64,000 nucleotides of DNA from Mesorhabditis belari. Lineage: Eukaryota; Nematoda; Chromadorea; Rhabditida; Rhabditidae. Below are positions 56,801 through 64,000 of this stretch, piece after piece (position 1 is the first letter of the stretch; each line of letters opens with the position of its first letter). The stretch is from NCBI GenBank assembly GCA_958450365.1, contig CAUEEP010000759.1:2953380-3017379 (forward strand), given 5' to 3'. The notes under the pieces are model-generated. The model worked only from the letters and a program-made list of their open reading frames with translations, did not search any database and was not told the origin of the DNA. The position numbers were made by a program, and so were the translations under genes.

Positions 56801-59800
56801 AAAATAAAAATCATTTGTTTTAAGGCTCTATGGTTTATACAGGATGGCGCAGGATTATAGCCATCACCAGATTCCAATTCCCTCACCTGATTTCCTCCAC
56901 CCAAATCCATCATCTCCGTTCTTCCCTCACCACCGGCGGGCTTTTGTTTGTGCTCGCGAAGGGCCACCGGAAAATTGGGGAAATTAAATACGAATTGCTT
57001 GCCTCTTAAGTAGTACTTTTTGTTTTTGTTTTGAAATTTTGTGTGATTTAAATAAATTAATAAATAACGGGAACTCACCGATCCTCCGCTAGGAGAAAAA
57101 TCCGTATAGTGAAGTGACTAAAGTTTCAAGGTTTAGTTGCAAAATTCGATCGAAACACTCACTTGTTCGACGATTCGTTGGCCTCCCGATGTCGGTCTTG
57201 TTGGTTGTGGGAAAGAGGCGGGGGTGATTGAGTGATGATGGGATTGATGATGGGCGATTGGTGGCGGTTCACGAGATCCGTGAGCCTCAGCTCTTCCGGT
57301 GAAATCTCGCTCGACAATGTCGGCGACGGATTTGCCCTGGAAATTGGGGCTTTGGTGGCTTAAAAGGTGGCTAAAGCTTAGGCTTAGGATTAGACTTAGA
57401 CTTAGGCTTAGGATTAGGCTTAGGCTTAGGCTTAGGCTTAGGCTTAGGCTTAGGAAAAGTACTAGAAAAGCGTAATCAGGTTGAATGCGTAGTTGTAGGC
57501 ATTGTTGGCTACAGTAGGCTTGTTCAAAGTACATTGCAGGACTAGACTAGAGTATAAGCAAGTACTAGAAGACAAGAAGACAATGAGATAATAAGACAAT
57601 TACAATATTCCATAATGACTACAGAACTCCAGCACCTACAGCACCTCACAATGGCTACAGAACAATACCTACAAGATCCCACAATGACTACAGAACTCCA
57701 GCACCTACAGCACCTCACAATTCTGACCCTTTCCCATCACAAACCTTGAGGATTCCCTGATTGAGGGCATCTCTAAGATTGATCTTTCTTCCAGATGCTG
57801 TATCAGTGACCGTTCCAGCCGTGTCATCAACAATTCCCTCATCCATTGCTTCCAACAGATTGATCTCCTTGTTTCGGCGACGATCGCTCACCGTGATATC
57901 GTAGGGATTGAAGAGTCCCTTGACGATTGCTTCCTGCAAAATTGAGATAGTAATCTGTTTGTCTAGTGTCTAGTTACAGCTGTTTATCTAGTGCACTCCT
58001 AAACGCGTCCCTTCTGATGCACTCAACTTTGTGCCAGAAGGGATACGTTCACGAAGAACGTTGACAGCACGTAGCACACCAATCTTACCTTCAGTGTGAG
58101 TTGTTTCTGTGTCTCCGGATGAGTGAATGTTCCTGTATTCACATCGTACCATCCAATCGCTTGATTGAACGACGATCCACCCTGGATTGCACTCTGTCCA
58201 CCAGACAAAGCCTCCTTTTTGGCGACAGCCGTTCGCGTGTGAACTTTGACCGTCGTGTGGAGCGCGTCGGCCGCATTGTCCGGCACACCGCCAGTTGGAT
58301 AGATTCGATGCTGTTGTGCAGCCTCGGTGAATGTCAATCGATGACCGGTATTCTTATCCATATAATATCCACTTCTGCTATCGATAATTCCCCATTTCTC
58401 CGCCTCTTCAAAGGACATTTCTCGGCCGGTCAACGCGTCTCGCACTTTCAAATCGTCGGCACTCAACTTTCCGGAGGCGACAGCCGCCTGGAATGGAAAA
58501 GGATTATGAAGGGTTTGACTGGATTTGACTGGATTTGGCTGGCTTAGACTAGTTTTGACTGGCTTTGGCTAGCTTTGGCTAGCTTTGACTGGCTTTGACT
58601 GGCTTTGACTGGCTTTAGCTAGCTTTGACTAGTTTTGACTGGCTTTGACTAGTTTTGGCTAGCTTTGACTGGCTTTAGCTAGCTTTGACTGGCTTTAGCT
58701 AGTTTTGGCTAGTTTTGGCTGGCTTTGGCTAAAAAAACAGCCTTGATTTTAAGATCTAATAGCTAAATCAGTTCTAAATCAGTTCTAAATCAATCCTTTT
58801 TGAACCAACCTCAAGTGTGAGCCTTTGCCCAGAGATATGATCGACGAGCTCTCCCTTTTGTGAATCGAAGGACCACGCTTGTTCGGTTTCTTCAACCACT
58901 GGATGTCCAACTGGACGGAAAGCCATCACTGGACCGGATTGAGAGGAGAACTAGAAACAGGCTTTTGGAATTGGTTACAGTACACCTTGTACGTCTTTAC
59001 ATTGACTACAGTACACTACTACAACCATTACAACCATTACAATCATTACAATCATTGCAACCATTACATTACCTGAATGATCTTATTTCCCTCATTCAAT
59101 GGAACAAGTGCTTCGGCTTCGATCACGATGCTCTTCTCATCGATCAATTTCTCGAGATTTCTCCCGTTCACATTTCCATTCTTGTCCATTGTCCCGTTCT
59201 CTAGCGCCTCTTTCACATTCACCATTCGACCGCTTCGATCTCTAAAATGTTTACCGTTATGAAGGAGACATTCACAGGAATGTTGTACAAACAATACATA
59301 AGTACATCCGCTAAATGTAGGAGCTAGCCGAGTTGGCAGCAAGCTAGCCGAGTTGGCAATAAGCTAGCTGAGCTGGCAACAAGCTAGCCGAGTTGGCAAC
59401 AAGCTAGTCGAGCTAGCAACAAGCTAGCCTACATTTAACTCTTGACCTCCCGGCTCCCGACCAAGATACAAGGCTCTTAGCCAGTCGATCATGACGGCTT
59501 TAGCCAGTCGATCATAACGGTCATCTGATGAATCGTTTACCTGACAAGAATCGATCTCTCATCGATGATTCCCAACTCGATTCCCTCTTTAAATGACAAT
59601 TTCTGCTCAACGCCTGGTGGTGTAATTTGTCCGGTTGTCAAATCAACAATTCCTTTCCTCTCCGCCTCGTACAAGTGATATCCAGATGCGGGTACTTCCA
59701 GTGTTCCCTTGGCGCCAGTGATTGCTCGATAGACCTGAAAGTCGATCGATAGAAGTTGAAATGTGAAAAGTGACAAGATACGATAGTTTTTGATAGGTTT

Positions 59801-62800
59801 TAGAATGGATTTGCATACCGATACACCCCCAGGTCCACCTAGGGCCGTTGTCTCCGTTGTGCGCACGCGTTTCACTGTAGTCACCGATTCTTCGACGTTT
59901 TTGTCGGGGTAGACCTAAAGGATGAAGTTGATAAAGATATTCAGCTTAACTAATAAAGATATTCAGCTAATCTATAGGTTAAGCTGGGTATCTAATCTAT
60001 AGATATTAACGATAATTTGAGTCTACCTTTGGTGCCAAATGCTGGCCAGTTTCCGTGACACTTTCCGTTGTTTTCTCTTCGATTGTTGGGCCGGCTCCGT
60101 GCTGTTTTGCTGGCACAATCCATTCGGAGGCTGGGTCGATAAGTCCCTAAAATGAATAGTAAACAATAAGGAGTCAGAGCTAGTCAAGAGCTAGAGACAA
60201 GAGCTAGGCAAGAGCTAGTCAAGATCTAGAGACAAGAGCTAGAGTCAAGAGCTAGAGTCAAGAGCTAGAGTCAAGATCTAGAGTCAAGAGCTAGAGTCAA
60301 GATCTAGAGTCAAGAGCTAGAGTCAAGAGCTAGTCAAGATCTAGAATCAAGGCTAGAGTCAAGATCTAGTCAAGATCTAGAGTCAAGATCTAGAGACAAG
60401 CTCTAGAGCCAAGCTCTAGTCAAGAGCTAGCTAAACAATCAGAAATCAGAGCTAAAGATACAGTAAAGAGCTACAATTCCCTGTAATACTGGATCCGGTT
60501 TTAAAGTTGGACAAAAAGTTAAAGTTTTAAAGGGTTAGGCTTGAGAATATCCAACAAGAAAACAAAACAAAACAAAAACAAAACCAGGATTTCCTTTAGA
60601 CAAAACCAACTTGTGTCAAAGCATCTTGTAACGAAATATCGATATCTCCTTGTCTGAATCGTTGGGTTCCCGAGTTGATCAAGCCTTGTTTCATAGCTTC
60701 TTCGAGGGTGACTTTCACCTGAATCGATTACTGTACTAATCATCGTTTAGATCTGTCGTTTAGATCTGTCGTAATGATCTGTCGCTAAGATACTGTCGCA
60801 ATGACCTGTCGCTTAGATACTGTAGCATACCTGATCAGCGGCTAGCTCAAATTGTGGTTGTCCTGGTCGAGAGATTCTCTTCTTTTTGTCGACTCTCTTC
60901 ACTGGGGCGACGAGTGTTGGATGAATATCGAACATTCCCAATAATTGGAGAGCGCCACGCAGAGTGACAAGGCCGTGTTGATATGCCTGAATTGGGATTG
61001 ATAGCTAGCCATTGTGCGTTCCAGATAAGAATATCCAATCATTAAAATATGTAAACTATTGTCGAAAAGTACAGTAATCCCTTGGAAACTCATTCACAGT
61101 ATTATAATTTGCCTATTTCCTCTAAAGCTCACTATTTTACTAATAGCTAGCCGTTGTGAGTTCCAGATAGGAATATCCAATCATTAAAATATGTAAACTA
61201 TTGTCGAAAAGTACAGTAATCCCTTGGAAACTCATTCACAGTATTATAATTTGCCTATTTCCTCTAAAGCTCACTATTTTACTAATAGCTAGCCGTTGTG
61301 AGTTCCAGATAAGAATATCCAATCGTTAAAATAGGCAAACTATTGTCGAAAAGTACAGTAATCCCTTGAAAAATTATCCACAGTATTACCAGTCATCAGT
61401 TTCCTCTAAATCTAATGATTTTACTGTTAGCTAACCGTTGTGAGTTCCAGATAAGAATGTCCAATCATTAAAATATGCAAACTATTGTCAAAAAGTACAA
61501 GAATTCCTTCACAACTCATTCACAGACCTAACTAACCATTTTTCTTTCAAATTCAAATTAGCCTAGTACAGTTAGGCTTACTGTGACTCAAATTGACCCC
61601 GTTAGCCTTACTGTGGCTTGAGTTTAAATTCAAATTTCCTCACCTGTGCCACCGAGTACTCCTGTTTGGTGTTCTTGTTGAAGAAAAGAGCCTTCGATGG
61701 ATCGATTAAACCACGAGAGACTCCACGAATCACCGACAGATTCGAGCCACCATCCCGGATTCCAACGGGTTTCGTCAACAAATCGAGAAGTGCCGAATCA
61801 ACAATGTCTTTTGCTTTCTCATCGGATAACATGAATGAGTCACGGGTGGATAAATCGACGACACGCTCAGCGTTCGGAATAAGCACACCGACATCGACGG
61901 CGTCTTTGAAGGAAAGTGATTGACCGGTTTGAGTGTTCTGGAATTGCAGTGGATTGAGGAAATCGACTTGAGTCTTGATTTGGGAAGCTTTAGGTTCAGT
62001 TTAGTTACTCGACTGGGCCAGTTCAATGCTAAATTGGTCCGGTTCAGCTGCCTAACAAGCAGGCTCAGCTGCCCAACAAGCAGGCTCAGCTGCCTAACAA
62101 GCAGACTCAGCTGCCTAACAAGCAGACTCAGCTGTCTAACAAGCAGGCTCAGCTGCCTAACAAGCAGGCTCAGCTGCCCAACAATTTAGCTGCTCAACTG
62201 GTTCGGTTCAATTGCTAAATTGGTTCGGTTCAGTTGCTCAACAAGCGGGTTTAGTTACCCAATTGGCTTAGTCTAGTTGATCTAGTTCAGTTACTTGCTT
62301 AGCTACCCAACTGATCCCGGATTAATTACCCAGTTGGTCCTTTTATGGGTTGGATCATTGGATCTGGATCATTGGATCTGGATCATTGGATCTGGATCAT
62401 TGGATCTGGATCATTGGATCTGGATCATTGGATCTGGATCATTGGATCTGGATCATTGGATCTAGATCATTGGATCTAGATCATTGGATCTGGATCATTG
62501 GATCTGGATCATTGGATTCTGGATCATTGGATTCTGGATCATTGGATTCTGGATCATTGGATTCTGGATCATTGGATTCTGGATCATGGTCGCTGCCAGG
62601 ATTCAAAGCCTCTCGCTTAACTCTCGCTCACCGGCCGAACGCTCTACCAATGAGCTATCGATGTCTTTTTCCCCAAGAAGAAATCGGAAAGACAAGGAAG
62701 AAAGAGAGGGAGAAAGAGAGGGAGGAAGAGTGGGAGAAAGAGAGGAAGAAAGAGAGCGACACGTATTCCATTGTCGTCAGGACATGTCTTCCTAACCGTT

Positions 62801-64000
62801 CTACATGCAACACTCACCCTGAATCCCTTGATGTCAAAGATTGAGTGTCGAACTCTTTTCGCCAACAATCCTTCTCTAACCGCTTCCGAGATCATGAATT
62901 CCCTTTGTTCTTTCTCCAAAACGATTCTTCCTTGTGCGTTGAGGAGTCCTCTTTCAAGAGCCGCCGCGATTGAAACCACGTCGTTCTCGGCTGGGTCAAC
63001 GATATGACGAACCTGAGAAAGTGATTGTTTTATGGGATTATGAGATATAGGATTATAAGATATAGGACTATAAGATATAGACTTTAGATTATAAGACTTT
63101 AGATTTGTAGCTATTATCTAAATAGGTATTATCTAAATAGATATTATCTAGATAAAATCTCGACCTCAGGGTCCAAAACTCCAGCCACGATAGCTTCGAG
63201 GAGAGTGTACCGGGATTTAGTGCCCGCATCGATGAATTGTCCTGTTGAATCGATCAAATTCTGAAAATCATAGATAGTTATATTCTAGAATACATAAAAT
63301 ATCAATCTTCCAGCTCTTCCAGCTCTTTCAGCTCTTCTAGCTCTTCCAGCTCTTCCAGCTCTTCTAGCTCTTCCAGCTCTTCCAGCTCTTCCAGCTCTTC
63401 CAGCTCTTCCAGCTCTTCCAGCTCTTCCAGCTCTTCCATCTCTTCCATCTCTTCCATCTCTTCCATCTCTTCCATCTCTTCCAGCTCTTCCAGTATTTCC
63501 CACCTTTTCATGCATCTCAGTGAGGGTTCTCGGGCGACAGATGAGATCTTCGCGATGCGCCTCGCGAAGGGACAAGTTCTGCTTGTGTTGCAGATCCCTG
63601 AATTGGAAATTTGCATAAAATTTGCATAAAAGCTAGATAGCAATACGGTCGACTGTTATAAATGTAAAATTTTCGCTAAAATTGTCCTACTTGAAATTTC
63701 CAGCGCGGAGATCGATCGCGTTTCGGACGAGCGCTTGTCCCAGCGTCAAACGAGTCTAGAAAACGGATTTTGGATAGTTTCGATAATTAATATTCATTTT
63801 AAAGAAGAAAATTATATGCCTTGACTGTCGTAACCGAACTCTAGGCTACCAAACTGGCAACAAGTCGATTACTAAGCTGGCAACAAGTCGACTGTAGCTC
63901 GAGCATGCTTTAGAGTGCCGGTTATCGGACATTTGATAGGGTTTGATAGGGTTTGATAGGCTTTGATGGGCTTTGATAGCTATCAAATGTTCGATAAGCT
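50870..64000 (-). CDS. vab-10: Plakin/plectin-repeat protein, 3' part (VAB-10A type), partial
   Basis: Cytoskeletal linker of hemidesmosome-like attachments. At least 23 exons of plectin repeats are readable on the minus strand, each with the LxEAxxxGxID pattern: TRLTLGQALVRNAIDL (63690-63755), LLEAIVAGVLDPE, SIAAALERGLLNAQG, LSFKDAVDVGVLIP, GLIDPSKALFFN, VTLEEAMKQGLINSG, LSFKEGIELGIIDE, VNVKEALENGTMD, MSFEEAEKWGIIDSRSG, INLLEAMDEGIVDD, ISLEDAIRARIID, IPIQRAIQLGIVDSRTG, LTFAEALGKGLIDV, LTFKAAVDRDLIDG, LTLREAVSRGKIDQDG. The tail is Ser/Thr/Gly-rich (TSTTTTSYGQPGSGFGGYTE, exon 51450-51299) and ends TWTKTVDWKGRPEELRH..DAPQWARRH (51011-50870). The 5' part lies beyond the window. The exons near 56887-57120 are uncertain. 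No spectrin, EF-hand or GAS2 exons occur before the stop. Confidence 0.88.
51125..51292. repeat. AGAATCTATAGAATC-type minisatellite, plakin intron
   Basis: Irregular tandem units around TCTATAGAATC / TCTGTAGAATC, 8-15 bases each, filling most of the final intron. Minus-strand translation gives a meaningless RFYRFYRFY string. Confidence 0.9.
51835..52275. repeat. TTGGACTAGATC minisatellite, plakin intron
   Basis: About 440 bases of 10-14-base units GATCTTGGACTA / GATTGGACTA / GATGTTAGACTA, filling most of the intron between coding exons 51797 and about 52399. Confidence 0.95.
52630..53046. repeat. TTTG/TCTG tetranucleotide satellite, plakin intron
   Basis: About 400 bases of (TTTG)n with interspersed TCTG, TTTA and CTTG. 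All three plus-strand frames stay open because the unit has no stop codon. It abuts the exon ending at about 53054. Confidence 0.97.
53258..53632. repeat. Foldback element in plakin intron
   Basis: TTACGGCGACTTC at about 53260 is mirrored by GAAGTCGCCGTAA ending about 53632, and AATCTTGGCTACATTTCTCT by GAGAAATGTAGCCAAGATT. Centre CCCGATTGGAG / CTCCAATCGGG. The right end stops 22 bases from the exon (ends 53655). Confidence 0.85.
54489..54898. mobile_element. MITE with 16-bp perfect terminal inverted repeats, plakin intron
   Basis: CAGTGCGTTTCATAAT at the left end and its exact complement at the right end, about 410 bases apart. The CAGT start recalls Tc1/mariner-type ends. The left end abuts an ACAGTACAACAGT microsatellite (54435-54488), so the target duplication cannot be read. 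Non-coding. Confidence 0.8.
56375..56490. repeat. CTTCTAGTTGGGCAAAG minisatellite, plakin intron
   Basis: Six tandem copies of a 19-base unit GCTTCTAGTTGGGCAAA with few changes. In the same intron AACCTCTTGAATCTCTTG repeats (56580-56645) follow, up to the next exon. Confidence 0.92.
57375..57456 (+). repeat. Interstitial TTAGGC (telomere-type) array, plakin intron
   Basis: About 13 units of TTAGGC, with a few TTAGGA and TTAGAC variants at the left end and a pure run at the right. TTAGGC is the known nematode telomere repeat. It lies inside an intron between coding exons, so it is not a chromosome end. Confidence 0.95.
58515..58735. repeat. GGCTTTGACT/AGCTTTGGCT decamer satellite, plakin intron
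   Basis: About 220 bases of strict 10-base units (GACTGGCTTT, GGCTAGCTTT, GGCTAGTTTT), filling most of the intron between exons at about 58490 and 58945. Confidence 0.95.
59325..59430. repeat. AAGCTAGCCGAGTTGGCAAC minisatellite, plakin intron
   Basis: Five copies of a unit of about 20 bases with A/G and C/T changes. Confidence 0.92.
60185..60430. repeat. AGAGCTAGAGTCA minisatellite, plakin intron
   Basis: About 18 units of 12-14 bases alternating AGAGCTAGAGTCA and AGATCTAGAGTCA. Confidence 0.95.
61002..61560. repeat. 142-bp tandem repeat, plakin intron
   Basis: The word TAGCTAGCC (or TAGCTAACC) starts at 61002, 61144, 61286 and 61428, a constant 142-base step. Units share GTTCCAGATAAGAATATCCA, AAACTATTGTCGAAAAGTAC and CTCATTCACAGTATTA. 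The last unit is more diverged and partial. Confidence 0.93.
62035..62185. repeat. CTCAGCTGCCTAACAAGCAGG minisatellite, plakin intron
   Basis: Six copies of a 21-base unit with minor changes, followed by diverged GGTTCGGTTCAGTTGCT copies to about 62330. Confidence 0.93.
62345..62587. repeat. GGATCTGGATCATT satellite with a unit-length switch
   Basis: About 11 copies of a 14-base unit GGATCTGGATCATT, then from about 62510 five copies of a 15-base form GGATTCTGGATCATT. The array ends at a tRNA-like sequence. Confidence 0.95.
62588..62665 (-). ncRNA. tRNA-like pseudogene in plakin intron
   Basis: Minus strand has a perfect D-arm (GCTC..GAGC) within TAGCTCATTGGTAGAGC, and an anticodon arm with four of five pairs and GGT at the anticodon place, but C instead of T before it. 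The B-box-like GGCTTTGAATCC is degenerate and the acceptor halves (ACATCGA and CAGCGAC) do not pair. Probably a dead tRNA or tRNA-derived element. Confidence 0.45.
63300..63492. repeat. CTCTTCCAG nonamer satellite, plakin intron
   Basis: About 21 units of 9 bases, CTCTTCCAG with a block of CTCTTCCAT variants near the right end. It abuts the exon whose minus-strand sequence ends MHEK. Confidence 0.95.

Noticed and set aside
51125..63492. Spaced direct repeats resembling a CRISPR array
   Set aside because: Units are contiguous without unique spacers, and the host is a nematode; they are minisatellites.
63285..63643. Minus-strand Glu/Leu repeat frame that could be a coiled coil
   Set aside because: It is a translation of the CTCTTCCAG satellite; the plakin exon beside it ends in MHEK with a donor (AAG|gtggga) before the array.

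Overview
This is eukaryotic nuclear DNA from a rhabditid-type nematode. Genes are dense and cut by many introns, with donors near GTAAG/GTGAG and acceptors TTTCAG or TTTTAG. Several start codons sit a few bases after an unpaired 3' splice site, as expected for spliced-leader (SL) trans-splicing. Some same-strand genes are 100-300 bases apart, like nematode operons. All ten genes named below have clear animal homologues. I cannot name the species; the dense foldback repeats and loose TTTTAG acceptors argue against C. elegans itself.

Layout. 196-12491 (+): scpl-1, a CTD-type small phosphatase with three alternative first-exon systems. 12492-20114: 7.6 kb of convergent intergenic DNA holding a 3.6-kb palindromic element with a nested foldback, a GCCAGCTA-type satellite and a dead LINE reverse transcriptase. 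20115-31156 (-): a run of four genes, transcribed in the order ubh-4 (UCHL5), SLC25A46, eIF3j and an LSD1-type histone demethylase; the first three are packed like an operon. 31157-32941: divergent promoter region with a poly-G/poly-C tract, a short inverted-repeat element and a tandem duplication. 32942-35456 (+): eif-3.E. 35889-44360 (-): SPT3 (SUPT3H), tfg-1 and ect-2, transcribed in the order ect-2, tfg-1, SPT3. 45744-50111 (+): rsr-1 (SRRM1) and CCDC12, two splicing factors with operon-type spacing. 50870 to the right edge (-): the 3' part of a plakin/plectin-repeat gene, very probably vab-10.

Themes. Translation initiation (eIF3e, eIF3j), pre-mRNA splicing (SRRM1, CCDC12), chromatin and transcription (LSD1, SPT3), Rho/cytokinesis (ECT2) and cytoskeleton (plakin) are interleaved. 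Almost every long intron and intergenic gap carries a hairpin (foldback/MITE-like) element, and seven sites share a TGATCACGA motif. The plakin introns instead carry a series of tandem repeats, nearly one private repeat per intron, including an interstitial TTAGGC telomere-type array and a strict 142-bp repeat.

The best candidate for something new is the long hairpin in the rsr-1 intron: both arms contain a 38-nt copy of rsr-1's own downstream exon, a possible cis-encoded source of self-targeting small RNA. Second is the phase-locked set of alternative promoters in scpl-1.
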